This document shows positions 10,001-21,199 of a stretch of DNA of 64,000 nucleotides, piece by piece. The DNA lies in NCBI GenBank assembly GCA_036873135.1, contig JAPTYO010000011.1:2712298-2776297 (forward strand), given 5' to 3'. How positions within the stretch are numbered: the stretch's first letter is position 1; each line of letters starts with the position of its first letter. Source of the DNA: Clarkia xantiana subsp. parviflora (Eukaryota; Streptophyta; Magnoliopsida; Myrtales; Onagraceae). Under the pieces are notes generated by a model. The model was not told the origin of the DNA and ran no database searches. It was given only the letters and a program-made list of their open reading frames with translations. Both the position numbers and the translations under genes were made by a program.

Positions 10001-12678
10001 GCAGGATAATAATAACATACCTGGATTTCTTTCCATCCATCCCAGTTTTCAGTGAAGTCAGAATGAGAGAGGTCGAGAATGATAAGTTTCTTCAAGTTAA
10101 ACTTTGTCACGTTGAATTGCTCCGGCGGCATGTGATGCCAAGATAGCCATCTTAGATTTGGAAAAAGATTATCAAATGTTCCTTCGAGTTTCAACTTGTC
10201 ACATTTATCGTTGTAAAATTGTAAGCGAAACGATCTGTTCTCCAACTGAAGGAATCTCAGCTTGACAAGATTGGTAAAATTTTCTCGTTTCAAAGTCCAT
10301 ATCACCTCACCAATATCATCATACTGAAGATCTGGCAGCTGAATCACCTTGATATTGTTATTTTCCTGCCAATCAAGTAATTAATAAGACGTAAGCTTAA
10401 TCGATCCATTCCTTAATCCAGAACAGAACACACATTGAATAAAATGCAACATAAAATCCAATCTTACGATACCCTTTTTGTTATGCTTAGTATGTTTATT
10501 GCATCCTCTTTTAACCAAAACCTGCTACGTTGTTCCTGATCATTGAGTCCCTCCTGACGGATTATTTCTCTTCCAAGATCTTTAATATGGTCATGCATCC
10601 AATACCTGTCTTCTTTTATCTTTATCAAACACATAGACACAAGCTCATCAATTCCCAATTGTGGGAAAAAACTGCAAGCTTCCCACATATGAATCTCGTA
10701 TGTCCTTTCCTGATCGACAAAGAAACATGCGATATCAAGAAACATTTCTTTTGCTTCCTCACTCAAATCGTCATAGCTGATCTTCAACTTCTCATGAACT
10801 TCCTTATTAGGGATCCTATTCAACCTTTGTATTACGTATTTCCATTTATCTTTTCCCCCTCGGAAAAGAAGTGATCCAATAACCTCAAGAGAAAGGGGAA
10901 GCCCTGCAGTTTGATTAAGAACATCATCCGAAAGCGAAGAGTAGTCATCCGGAGGACATGATCTTCCAAAGGCATGCCAGCTAAAAAGTTGAAGTGCATG
11001 TTGCTTGTTCATTTCTTCCATCACATGAATCTTAACTGTGAATTCTTTAACTTGCAGGACTCGAAGATTCCTAGTTGTAATAATAATCCGACTTTCTCCA
11101 TGAAACCAAGAGTAGCTATCACCAATCAATCTCAGAATTTGATTCGACTTGCTCACATCATCAAACACCATAAGTACCATTTTCCCTCTAAGCTTACGCC
11201 GAATTATACTTATTGCATCTTCGACATCTCTCACATCATTGCCTTCTTGATAGCAAATGTCCTTCAGAAGTTTTTTCTGCAGCTCTAAACAACCTTTGTT
11301 TCCTTTATCATTATCAAGTGTGTCTCGAACATCATAGAGGAAGGTAGAACATTCGAAGGAATCACATAACTTGTTATAAACAACCTTTGCCAATGTTGTT
11401 TTTCCAACTCCTCCCATTCCATGTATTCCTATTACCTGCAGATCAGAAGATCCAATATCCAACAGTTGCGTCAAGTTTTCTGCTGGATCTTCCATTCCAA
11501 CTAAACCTTCTGGAACTTGCTTATGTTTTACTTTCAACATAACTGAAACCCGCTTGATGATTTCTCGGCAAAATTCTGCATCCCTACACCAAAAACGCAA
11601 TCATCATATCCCTTAAGTAGTTCTATATGTTATTGTTATATACTACAAACTCAATTTGAAACCTTAACGCACACCTATCCCAAAATAGAAAGCTTATGTG
11701 GAGCAAATCTTAACATTTTTCTTACCAAAACAACAAAAGTCACCCATTCAATCATATCCAGGGTTAATTGTCAAATTTGGTCGGTCGAACGCATTGCTAG
11801 CTACTGAGCTAGCAAACTTTACGCATGGGATAACTGAGCTAGCAAAATATTTAAAACAAATTTCAGCTAGCAATTTGTTCATCTATCCAAACCCCGATTA
11901 GCAATTTGATAACTAAAGTTACTAAACCATCATCTCCAGTTCCTAGTTAACAAAGTGCAATCATCATATCACTTAATTAGTTCTATAACAATTATATCCT
12001 AAAAGTAGAAGCTTATCTCCAGCAAACCTTTAACATATTTCTACCAAAAGTCACTCCTTTAGTTTGAGCTAGCAATTTGTTCGATTATCTAAACCCCAGC
12101 TAGCAATTTGATGCTTAAACCATCATATCCCATTCCTAGTTAACAAATTGCAAAACAATTAAGATGGTCACCTACAATTTCGAGCTATTAGTAGGCACTT
12201 CCCATCCCCTGCGCTCAGGAATGCACTTAAGCGCATTCGCCCAGTATTCAACCGTTTCATTACTCTCCTTTTCTCTGTGACTGCTCAATTGCTTCACGAA
12301 TAACTCCGATTTGAGCTTGACGTCATCAGACGTGACTCCATAGAAGACAGGCAGGATCTCACGATTGGCCAGATCCAATTCTAATTTCGTATTATCCACC
12401 ATACGTGAAAGTTCCCGCAGACACCATTTGCTGGAGGCATAAGTCTTAGATAAGACCGGGATGTATATTCTGGAGTTGTCGATTGCTTTCGGAAGTTCAT
12501 CTGCGAGTCGCTTCCCGTACGTGAGTTCTTCATTGTCGAGGAAAACATGGATTCCTGCATTTTTGAGACCGTGGTAAAGGTGGCTTACGAAACCAATGCG
12601 AGTATCGGCCCCTCGAAAGCTCAAGAACACATCGTAGTTGCCGACGTATGATAGCTCGCGATGTTTTGGTTCAGCCAT
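6405..12678 (-). CDS. TNL1: TIR-NB-ARC-LRR resistance protein with an acidic/coiled-coil C-terminal tail
   Basis: Hand-built six-exon model on the minus strand: 12678-12176 (TIR), 11583-10473 (NB-ARC), 10365-10021 (linker), 9500-7962 (LRR), 7666-7484 and 7073-6405 (tail). All introns are GT-AG, with phases 2,0,0,0,0, and the total is about 1449 residues. TNLs are intracellular immune receptors: the TIR is an NADase, the NB-ARC an ATP switch, and the LRR reads effectors or guarded proteins. The first four exons match TNL2 (26060-33528) in position and phase. The last two exons extend the protein well past the usual TNL end; they could instead belong to a separate gene, but acceptors, donors and phase 0 all agree. 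TNL1 lies head-to-head with TNL2, about 13.4 kb away. Expression and effector are unknown. Confidence 0.75.
7484..7666 (-). CDS. TNL1 exon 5: short linker exon
   Basis: The acceptor TTTTTGTAG|AATGCA and donor ATG|GTAACT bound 61 codons in phase 0. It has a Pro/Ser start (NASPWPSPSNLPVNHPL), then an acidic, Thr-rich stretch. No known domain is recognised. The exon and about 190 bp of its upstream intron recur at 21740-22132 in a TNL relic, so it travelled with TNL sequence; this supports it being part of the gene. Confidence 0.6.
7746..7926. mobile_element. ~180-bp MITE inside TNL1 intron 4
   Basis: Inverted arms of about 75 bp: GGGTATGTCGTTTTGATACTT at 7746 against its complement ending GACAATCCC at 7926. 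Inner words GGTATCTCATT and GTGTGATTTATAAGT are also mirrored. It lies wholly in the intron between LRR exon 4 and exon 5. The left arm and centre recur at 22016-22132, so insertion predates that duplication. The transposon family is unclear because no target duplication could be fixed. Confidence 0.7.
7962..9500 (-). CDS. TNL1 exon 4: leucine-rich repeats
   Basis: Acceptor TTGACAG|GGC and donor GAT|GTAAGA, phase 0, 513 codons. It starts GLHSLEVLDLTNC and carries about 18-20 LRRs of the cytoplasmic plant type (LKALKYL, LVNLQELDL, LPKLQILDLSQC, LTSLKLSDC, LSLLEITRC). Without splicing, the frame would end 11 codons later (stop at 7926), giving a conventional TNL end; intron retention could produce that form. 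Confidence 0.9.
10021..10365 (-). CDS. TNL1 exon 3: NB-LRR linker and first LRR-like repeats
   Basis: Acceptor GGCAG|GAAAAT, donor CAG|GTATGT; 345 nt in phase 0. It begins ENNNIKVIQL, the usual TNL segment after the MHD region. It then reads NLVKLRFLQLE, LFPNLRWLSWH and LKKLIILDLSHS. A degraded copy of its 3' part lies at 22342-22475. Confidence 0.88.
10473..11583 (-). CDS. TNL1 exon 2: NB-ARC domain
   Basis: P-loop GMGGVGKTT (about residues 223-231), kinase-2 VLMVFDDVS, RNBS-B SRIIITTRN, GLPLSLEVIGSLL, RNBS-D AKEMFLDIACFF and YWMHD (the MHD motif) are all intact and in order, so the nucleotide switch looks functional. The RNBS-D tryptophan of CC-type receptors is absent, as expected for a TNL. 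The exon starts after GTGTAG (11584) and ends before GTATCG (10472). An alternative donor two codons further on would give phase 2 and is not compatible with exon 3. Confidence 0.9.
12176..12678 (-). CDS. TNL1 exon 1: TIR domain
   Basis: The start MAEPKHREL is followed by the TIR signature YDVFLSFRGADTR (residues 15-27). The catalytic glutamate of plant TIR NADases is present in SSKWCLREL (E89), and the end CIPERRGWEVP is typical. The frame would stop at 12172, but a donor GTAGGT at 12175 (phase 2) joins to the GTGTAG acceptor of exon 2 exactly as in TNL2. No signal peptide or membrane anchor is seen before the TIR, unlike flax L6. Confidence 0.9.
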
Positions 12679-12742
12679 GGATGCTAGCTTGAAGAGCTGA
12701 AAAGGGAAAAGTTGAGAGCACGTAGAAAGAAAACTTGAATAG

Positions 12743-12748
12743 TTGACT
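12743..12748 (+). promoter_or_regulatory. W-box-like TTGACT in the TNL1 leader
   Basis: TTGACT on the plus strand, 65-70 bp upstream of the TNL1 ATG. WRKY factors bind TTGAC(C/T), and W-boxes are common near defence genes. A single short match is weak evidence. Confidence 0.3.
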
Positions 12749-12770
12749 TGCAGAGCAAGACGAGCCTCTC

Positions 12771-12779
12771 ATTATAAAT
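12771..12779 (-). promoter_or_regulatory. TATA-like box of TNL1
   Basis: Read on the minus strand, the sequence is CATTTATAAT about 95 bp upstream of the TNL1 start codon. The distance suits a short 5' leader. Confidence 0.4.
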
Positions 12780-13630
12780 GAGTTTGCATTAACTTGGATA
12801 ATATTTTTGGAATATTACTTTAGTACATAACTATTAAGATAAATCTATCTATCTTAATAATAATATACTAATTCTGATTATCTTAGCTTCTTAGCTTGAC
12901 ACATAAGCTTATCTTACCAATAAGAATGTGACAAATAAGCAATCTATCTTTCTCTTTTTTTTTTATTGTGATTCTCTCACATAATTAAACCTACATTTTT
13001 ATCCTCTCACATATTTAAAACTAAGTTTTTATACTAATATGGATGGTTTGGTTAAAAGGATGAATCTGAGTTTGACACGTCATTATAGCAAACCAATAAT
13101 AAAGTGCCACGTCTCTAAATACTAACACATTAACAATTTCTTTAAAAAATAAATAAATAAATAAAGCTCTCCTTCTATCCTTACTAATCTAATCTAAATC
13201 TAATCTAAATAATATACTAATCCTGCAGTTAACTCTTTAATTGCCTGCCACCTGTCTAAAATCCTAATTCTAGATGTGACATCTGTCCAAAATTCAGTCA
13301 AATGTTTGGAGGCCCATATGATTTGCTCATCAGGCCCATATTAGCATTATGTTCATGCTGTCTACTCCTTTTGCGCCTCCAATCGTTAAGCAATCTCCTT
13401 CTAAGCGTGATTGAAGAACAATGCTGAGCTGACACGTCATCACACGTAAAACGACGCTGGTTTCTCCAGGGCTAACCTCAACGTTTAAAATCTTAATTCT
13501 GTAAAATCTGTAACGTTCCGAATTCAATGAAGGTAGCAATTATTGGACCAAAATCAATGAACTTATGCATCCCTTCGTCTACCCATAATTAATTAACCAA
13601 TTACATCAAGAGATAATCTTTCAGTTTGAA

Positions 13631-13631
<1 letters not shown>
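12780..13631. other. AT-rich spacer with Helitron-like 5' words
   Basis: No genes. The words ATACTAATATGGATGGTTTGGTTAAAAGG (given here only in part: ATACTAATATGGATGG, 13032-13047) followed by TTGACACGTCA resemble the start of the segment at 15256-15320 (TACTAACCCTGATGGTTTAGCC). Short direct repeats TAATCTAAATC occur at 13188-13210. Confidence 0.4.

Positions 13632-13700
<69 letters not shown>
13632..13700. repeat. (TA)n microsatellite
   Basis: About 34 uninterrupted TA units. It is likely length-polymorphic and a possible assembly weak point. Confidence 0.97.
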
Positions 13701-13704
<4 letters not shown>

Positions 13705-15222
13705 GTGTAGCAAAAATTAAGCGTCGGTAGCATATTATCTCCATCCACAGTCACACTACCTCTCTGCGTGGGGTAAGACAGAGATTTGTGAATTCTGATC
13801 GCTGCTGCACTTAGAAGCGGCTGGGTAAATAAGAAATTGCCTGAATCATGAGGCCAAATACCACCGCATGAGGCTGGACTGTCTCCAAGATATCTCACAT
13901 CTCGAATCTACTTGAACTTCTCCATCCACGACCTGTTCTACCTCCTGCAATCTCTCTCTCGATCCACTTTCTGTTGACAAGAAGATGATTTATCCCCAGA
14001 TCTGATGGTAGATCTGGTTCACCACAACCAGATATGGTTCACATCCGACCTTGATTATTGCTCCACCTCAATCGATCTTTCTCTCCATGCACTATCCGTC
14101 GTCGAGAGGATGACTTATCCTTTGATATAGCTCGCCATGCTCAGATCTGCCAGATCTTAGGGTTTAGGGTTGATCGACCGGCCGATGGGTTGAGTCGGTA
14201 TAGGCGTTTGCAACGAGGTCACGTGGAGGTCAAGGTCGGGAGCATTGCGATAGATGGAAATAACTGGAGAGGGGATTGTGGGAGAGCGCAGTGGCAAATG
14301 GCAATGCGACGGAGGAAAGGGCTAGGTGGACTTCAGAATATGAGGCTCCTACTCTGCGGCTCATCCTTCTAAATTAGTATTACACAGATATTATGTTCTG
14401 CTATATATTTTCATTTCATTGTTTATTATTTTCAATAAAATAAATTAATTGTGCTATTGTTAGACTAATTGGGCTATATGCTTATGTTGTAAGGTCGGCC
14501 CACTAATTACCATTCATTTTTTTTTTTTTTTTGCGAACCATTTCATTTTGTTGTGAATTATCTTATTTGGGGGTTGGCCAGAAAAATAAAAAAGAATTAT
14601 CTTATTTGGCTTTGGGTACACGTTTGTTGTGAAAAAAGTTAAATTCCGATACCCTAAACTTAACTAATTTGATTACAAATGAAGATTTTACTTTTTAATG
14701 AATAAATATGTCCACATCTATGTTTATTCAACAAATGAATAATTTATCATAAAATAAATTTAATTATTTAAAGTATAATAAGTACATGCTTTAGGACAAA
14801 AAAATCTAACATAAAGTAATTGTTTAGTTTATATGTTGAAAAAGTTTAAGTTAAAGTTCTCTCTAAAATTTAAACTCATAAGCTTTTGTTATAACTCATA
14901 TTAAATTTTATTAATTCATTATTCATCCAATCAATGTTAGTTATAAATATAATTTACAAAATTAAGGTTGGTATTTTTTTTTGCCCAAAAAAAAGGTTGG
15001 TAATTTGTATGTTATATATATACAATAACTATTTACCAACTTATCATTACTATAGTTGTTATATTTTTTTGGTATCATAATAGTATCTATAACTGCAATT
15101 TTCCAATGTTATTGTATTGGTAGGATAGATTAAAATAATTGTCAACATCATATATATAAACAATAAAGTATTCTAACTTTATAAATAATATATTATTATT
15201 CAACATAAATATATAGCAAAAT
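13701..15222. other. Helitron body candidate, no gene
   Basis: Positions 13900-14370 are GC-richer and contain two diverged tandem copies of a ~135-bp segment (words GATCCACTTTCTG.TGACAAGAAGATGA against GCACTATCCGTCGTCGAGAGGATGA). The rest is very AT-rich. It sits upstream of a Helitron-type 3' end at 15223-15252 and may be its passenger DNA. No coding region is recognised. Confidence 0.4.
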
Positions 15223-15253
15223 GCCCGCGCAGGGCGCGGGTACAGCTCCTAGT
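15223..15253 (+). mobile_element. Helitron 3' terminus
   Basis: The 7-bp GC hairpin CCCGCGC/GCGCGGG (15224-15240) is followed 8 bp later by CTAG (15249-15252) and a T. A stem-loop just upstream of a CTRR end is the hallmark of Helitron 3' ends. The 5' TC end was not fixed. Confidence 0.75.
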
Positions 15254-16630
15254 ATATATACTAACCCTGATGGTTTAGCCATGAGGAAAGCTGTGAGGCT
15301 GACAACTCAGCACTAAACGCAGTTAATAGGCTGCCACGTGTTCAATCATCTAAACGCAGCATCATAAAACGCAGCAGTAATTAAAACGACATCGCTCTAA
15401 TTCCAAACTAAGCTCCGGATGAATTAAAACGACATTGCTCTAATTCCAAACGACAGTGCTTTAGGCTTTGTTCTTCTAATACTGATTGTCTATGGTTGAA
15501 ATTCACTATGAGATTGACACGTTAGCTCATAGTAGCAAACTCTAAACGCTCTAACCCTAAACACTCTGATCCGAAGAGACTTCAAAATTAATAAATCATT
15601 AATGAATACAACCTGCAAACGAAGCGACAGAGATAAAAATGAAACGCCGGAAGTTTCTAAATAGTATTTGCTATATATTTAATCATATCATCTAGCAGGC
15701 AACAATCTCTTACCCTCACATGACGAACCAATTGTTTCAAAAGAAACACCAATTGCTTGAATAGACCGAGGGAAGGGTCGATAAGTGAATAGGAGGGAAG
15801 ATGAAGAAGGAGATGGTGGGGAAGGAGCTTGACTTTAACGACCGTACGCGTGTCAGCGGTAATGAACGGATCTTGAAAATTCTGAAGGTCATTTTAGAGA
15901 TCTAAGCTCGCCCGTCCACCGCCCGACAGTTGTTCGTCTGCCGCACATCAATCCATCAGACGTAATCAACAGATCTAGACGATCTGACACGGGTCTCCCT
16001 ACAATTGTCCGGCCGTCGCATGCAACCATTCACATCTCGCTCTTCAACCGTAATCTTAAAGATTTAGGCGATTCGACAAAGGTTTCCGCCGATCTGAGCT
16101 TTTAACTTCAGTAAGTCACCGACTAGCAATTCACCTCATCGGTGTTATATCAGCTGTTTCGGCTGATGGGAGGCGTTGTGTGTGGGTGGAGGCAGCGTGT
16201 GTGGTTGCACATGGAGAGAATTGGCTTTGAAGGATGAGTGCTAGGCTGAAGATTAAATTACAAGAGCGTGAGTAATTTAGTACGGAGGTGAGGTATAGTA
16301 GATTTAATATGTAAGGTTAGTAATTGAGTTTGGGCTTTTTGGTGGGTTGGAAATACATTGATCGAGATGGAACTATCAATCGTGTTGTCACCACTATTGG
16401 CCCAAGCCCATCTCGAAATTGTTTTTTGGTAAATGTACATTGCATGTTTTGATGTTCAATACTCACGTAAAATGTAGATCGAGACTTAATTATCAGGAGA
16501 TGTTTCCAAAGTTTAGTTTTTTTTTTTGTTTATTTATTTGTAGTTTATTAATTTTTATCGTACAAACAAAAAATTGATAATTTCATTAAACTTCATTAAT
16601 TTAGCTAGAAAAGTTCAATTTATGTAATAA
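15254..16630. other. Non-coding segment between Helitron ends
   Basis: It holds words repeated within the region (AAAACGAC.TCGCTCTAATTCCAAAC at about 15383 and 15428) and no convincing gene. It may be a second Helitron ending at 16656 or 17505. Confidence 0.35.
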
Positions 16631-16656
16631 GTCACCTGCGCGGCGACATAATCTAG
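16631..16656 (+). mobile_element. Helitron-like 3' terminus (imperfect hairpin)
   Basis: GTCACC..GGCGAC forms an imperfect stem (one mismatch), followed by ATAAT and CTAG at 16653-16656. It is weaker than the ends at 15252 and 17505. Confidence 0.45.
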
Positions 16657-16789
16657 CATACTTTATAATAACATTATGTTATGCTCGATTAAGTAACAAG
16701 CCAGAACCTAATTTACCAAACATTTATTTTACTATATCAATTATTTATAAACTTAAAATTTTTAAGTTTATTTTCTTATTTCGAGAGCA

Positions 16790-16945
16790 TCCACAATGGT
16801 ATTACGTAAAGATTACGTAAACGTGGGTCCTACATGTTTATTTAAGTGAAGCAACAAAAACTATCTACAGTGGTTTTACATAGCATTCTTTAAAAATAGG
16901 ACCCACACGTAAATTTATGTTTTTACATAAAGCATTCCTTAAATA
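16790..16945. mobile_element. Possible MITE with GAGCATCCACAATGG end
   Basis: The end GAGCATCCACAATGG is a common plant MITE terminus. Internal words GTGGGTCCTAC and ATAGGACCCACAC are inverted. The right end was not fixed. A matching terminus in the opposite orientation is at 61902-61917. Confidence 0.35.
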
Positions 16946-17475
16946 TAAGTAATGCACTATGTATTATGTAACTAATTTTTTATTATAAATTAATTCATTT
17001 TATAAAGAAGATAAAATTCGAACATTACAGCAGGAAGAGTAGCCATTAAATAATAGATGAATCACCTAAAATTAGGGTATACACAAAGCAGAAAATTGGA
17101 CAGAGTTCGATCAATTAAAGCTGTTGAAGGCTTTGAGTTCAAGATCGAACCTAAAGATATTATGCATGGGCTCAGTCAACCCAGATCTGACATCCATATA
17201 TGAGTACGAGATGTACAGGCTCGATATCAGAACAACAACTCTTAGATTTGGGTCGAATGAACCTAGATTCGGGCTATGAGTTCTATCTCGGATGTACAAA
17301 CAATAAATTCATAAATATTGACAGAGAAGGTGAATGTTACGGATGCGGATGTTACCATTGTCGTGGAAACCACCACCACTTTTTTATTTGTTAGTTCCAT
17401 TAATTATATCATTCAAATAAATATAGTATATTTTTTATGAACTCAATTTTGTTTATTTTACTTTTTTGTTTCTCA

Positions 17476-17505
17476 CCCGCGCGTTGCGCGGGTTCAGTGC
17501 TCTAG
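17476..17505 (+). mobile_element. Helitron 3' terminus
   Basis: A perfect 7-bp hairpin CCCGCGC-GTT-GCGCGGG (17476-17492) is followed by TTCAGTGCT and CTAG (17502-17505), then T. It is of the same class as the end at 15252. Confidence 0.75.
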
Positions 17506-18350
17506 TTATTACTAAGTCCTTACATCATCTATAACTCATTCAAAAAAAATTAAAAAACTTAACAATTAACAATTGTGGATATACAAGGTAAACATAAAAT
17601 AACATAACAAAACCTAAAATCCTTAATAGACAATTGTAATTAATTGGAGTTATTTTAGAATATTTGTAAGATATCTTATTTTAGTCCATATTAATTAAAT
17701 AATAAAACCAGTGTCAAACATTTTTTTTTCGGTAGGAGATGCTTATTTGACAAATGGAAAAAAAAAAAAAAAATCAAAGACGTACGAGGATAATTTACGA
17801 AAATAAAAAGAAATTTATATTTTTTATTATGTGTGCTATTTTACTACAAGTGTTAATAGTTTTCTTTTTTCTAAAACCTATTGGGAAGGATGAACCCTAG
17901 AGGAAAAACTTACAACAATTTGAAAGTGTCACATTTGCCTATACGGTTCACTTTGCCCTCTAGGTTCACCCAGCCCAATATGGTTTTAGGAAAAAAAAAA
18001 CTATCGACACTTGTAGTAAACGCGTAATGAAAAATATAGCTCTGACTGAAATAAACATTTTTTTACCAAAAATATATTTTGTTGTTGCTTAATAAATTAA
18101 TATTTTATTATTTAATTAATAATGACTAGAATAATTTTTTTCATATAAATATACTAAAATTACTCCAATTTAATTACAATTTCTATTAAGGACTCTTATG
18201 ATTTTTTTTATTTATCTTATTTCAAGTTTATACAATACTTAATCCATTAATGTTTGAGTTGTTTAATTTCTACTGGATGGGTGGTTCATAGGTGATGTGG
18301 AGGACTTAGTCCTTGTAATAATTTATCAAACTATTGTTTATTGTATGTTT
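17506..18350. other. AT-rich non-coding, partly inverted
   Basis: Inverted words TTAAATAATAAAA and TTTTATTATTTAATTAA flank a core containing AAAACCTATTGGGAAGGATGAACC and its inverted counterpart near 17965-17990. A foldback element of about 560 bp (17625-18190) is likely. No gene is present. Confidence 0.45.
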
Positions 18351-18362
18351 AGTACCTAGCTA

Positions 18363-18750
18363 TTTTTAGTACCTTAACTATATAATGAATGTGATTATTT
18401 AAAGACATATAACTCGATTCGCTTAGTAGAGTGTTTGTTTTGTTCAGTCTTTATCCTAGACCTGATCACCTAGTATGGGTGACCATGTCTAGCAAAAGCT
18501 CATATCAAAGCGAGTCTCTAGCATGGCCAATTGGCCTATGAACGATATAGAGTTTTAATCGGTTAAGGCGAATTAAAGGCTCGACCTGATCCGGGGTCGT
18601 GCTATATATGGTCTCCCATATTAGATGATCAGGACTAGTATTGGCTTGGGCCAATGCGAATCCCCTATGCGTCATTGAATAATTATATTTCAGATAGTTG
18701 AGATACTTAAAATTAAAAATAAATAATAATTAAGGTACTAAAAACTCATT
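18363..18750. mobile_element. ~390-bp foldback MITE
   Basis: TTTTAGTACCTTAACTATA at 18364 mirrors AATTAAGGTACTAAAAA ending near 18746. Inner arms CCTGATCACCTAGTATGGG (18472) and CCCATATTAGATGATCAGG (18615) are also mirrored. No coding capacity and no fixed target duplication. Confidence 0.6.
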
Positions 18751-19620
18751 ACTCAATAATAATTTGTTCTGTTCATTTAATAAAGTTCACTTTACAAAGT
18801 AATTATTATTAGGTAGAATAAATTTTTATATAAATGAATATATGAAATATATATATACATATATACTTAATATATTATAGTGTTTGTTAATTAAAATATA
18901 TTATTATAGTGTTTGTTAATTAAAATATATTATATTATGTGTAGTAGAAAACTTACATATTATATTGTTTTTATGATGCTATTAAGAAACGTCACAACGA
19001 AACGGTTCAACTGACTACGGGTTAAATCGAGCTATGAATTCGACCAGATACGTACTTGAGGTAAAACTACACGGGAGCTGATACAATCTCCGACCATCGG
19101 AATCTAAAACATCCGATTTTAGTCAGTGTGGCATTTGAGTAATTAGTCTGAACTTTGAGGCCATTTATTGCTATCCTCTTGTTTGGAGGTTGTCGGATCT
19201 CCACTATCGGAATCCCAATCACTATCGAAACTACATATGCGCATATACACATACACGGTCCGAATACACATACACGGTCCGGTCCGAGAGGGATTACCTC
19301 ACCCGGACCACACTGTGCGGACCTGTGGATCAAATTGATCCGCGCGGTTGGTCTTGTTGGACTTGGCTTTTAAGCCTTGGCACGTGAGTGGACTTTCAAG
19401 CCCATTCCATAGCATGAATGCCAATTTAGTAGTGTTGGTAATTACTTTGTTCCACACAGGCCTGTATGCTGCTAGTAATGATATTAATATTGTGGTAAAC
19501 ATTTTAAGGTGGTAATAACTTACTAGATGAGAGACTCTGCACCTATATTGGGTGCAAATCATCGATTCTGAAGTACACTCCATTATGCTTGGCTTGTGTG
19601 CACGCTTACGACACGCGTAC
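18751..19620. other. Intergenic; short AT tandem repeat, no gene
   Basis: A ~31-bp AT-rich unit (TATAGTGTTTGTTAATTAAAA) occurs twice at about 18876-18930. Positions 19236-19285 carry a duplicated CATACACGGTCCG word. I see no supported gene. Confidence 0.5.
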
Positions 19621-19623
19621 ACG

Positions 19624-20013
19624 GTTGTCGGTCCGAAAAGTCTATGTAAACACCTAATTTTGGTCCGCGCGTAGCACGTTCAAAATGTCATATGTGATGC
19701 GTAAAAAAAAAGAAGTATTTAAATATGGAAGGTCACGAAATTTCTAAAGATAGGACTGACTTAAAATAGGATAGTGTATATGCATTATTTATTGTGAAAT
19801 ATTTAGAAAATATATTATGTATATTTGTGGTGAAATACATAAATATATATGTATATTTTCGGAATATTAAATGCATATATTTTTCAGATTTTATTTTCCT
19901 AGTTTAAGGGGTCCTAATTTAGCTATAAATAATGTCATTTTACATGTAAAAAAGGACACAAAATAATAAACACCTATTCTCGAAATATGTGCAAAATTTG
20001 TATTTTAGTGTAA

Positions 20014-20063
<50 letters not shown>

Positions 20064-21176
20064 CTGGTGCCTCCTGCACAGTCAGCCACTGGCCACGTCG
20101 GAGCTCCGCCGGTGGCCACGCGCTTCTCCCCTTCCCGAGTTGCTCCGCCTCGCTCCACCCTGCGCCGGAGTCGTCCCAGGCTCGCCGTGCCTCTGCTGTC
20201 TGCCACCGTTGTCCACAGATCTGCCGTCCCTCCCGCCGCTGATTCCAGTCCACCGGTTTCCACCGCTCGCCGTCCGCCTCGTGCAGCCCGTTCCGATCTC
20301 GTGCCGCCCGTCCCGTCTTCGCGCCGCCCTGCTTTGTCCACAACCACCAGCCCGTTCCGCCTGATTCCGTCGCGCCACCGGCAAGAGGACCTCCGCTGCA
20401 GTTCAGATCCGTCCCGGACCACCGCGCCCTCTGCTCCTTCGTCGATCCCGTTCCGGCCACCTTACCCGACACCGTCCGACGTCGCCTTTGGAGCTCTGCC
20501 AGCCACCGGAACCGGCACTGCCGTGACCCCCTGCTGCTACCCGTGGCCTCCGCTGGAGAAGCTATAGTTTATTTATTTATTTTCTATATTTTTTCATTAT
20601 TAATTTATATTATTATAATTATTGTATTACATTTAATTGGATAGTCCAAATGTATTTTGGTTAGATTTAATTAATAGTTTAAATGTATTGATTAAATTTA
20701 GTTAGGTAGCATGTTTAATTGCTCAAATTGTATATATGTTAAACGTAGATTGTGTATAGAATTGAGCATGTTTGACAGTGTCGGTGTTTTATATTTTGTC
20801 TTAGAAATTATAGATTAATTATTTTTTAGATTTAAGTTTATATTTGATGATATCTTTGTGTATAATAAAATTTAATTAATGCGTTGTTAAATTAAACTGA
20901 CGTAACATGTATTTAAATAATAAAGTTGGCAAATTTGTGAATGGAGTACCGAAAGGGCGTGATTAATTCCATGAGTTTTAATTCGTAAAAGAACCCCCGA
21001 ACTCGTATTTCTGATCGTAGACTGATTTAATACCTAGGTGTTTAATTAGTTATTCGCTTAGGTAATTTAGGATTTTAGTTATTCGCTTAGGTAATAATTA
21101 ACTAGTGGCGACTCTTTTCAAAATTGCACGTTTCCAAAACGTAATTTGCCGTAGGCCAGATTTTAGGTCCGACAGT
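19624..21176. mobile_element. Probable LTR-type repeat relic with poly-T and GC-rich insert
   Basis: It begins TGTCGGTCCGAAAAG and ends TTTTAGGTCCGACA, mutually inverted TG...CA ends like an LTR. The GTGGCGACTC word at 21103-21112 is often found near plant gypsy LTR ends. Inside is a ~47-base T run (20017-20063), followed by a 500-bp GC-rich, Pro/Arg/Ser-encoding low-complexity stretch to 20565. No matching target duplication was found, so boundaries are tentative. Confidence 0.4.
20017..20063. repeat. Poly-T tract
   Basis: About 47 consecutive T, an extreme homopolymer at the edge of a GC-rich segment. Length is likely uncertain in any assembly. Confidence 0.95.
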
Positions 21177-21199
21177 CAACATCGCACGAGCCTGATTTA

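Noticed and set aside
9979..10347. Independent small gene at 9979-10347 (minus)
   Set aside because: It is the TNL1 linker exon read from a GTG; splice sites and the TNL2 counterpart explain it.
13632..13898. 88-codon minus-strand frame
   Set aside because: Its C-terminus is Tyr-Ile repeats from the (TA)n microsatellite.
14058..14372. 104-codon plus-strand frame
   Set aside because: It sits in a degenerate tandem duplication within a Helitron candidate, with no domain or splice support.
19940..20567. Long frames on both strands at 19940-20567
   Set aside because: They consist of poly-Phe or poly-Lys from the T run plus Pro/Arg low-complexity sequence. All frames are open because of composition, so this is not evidence of a gene.
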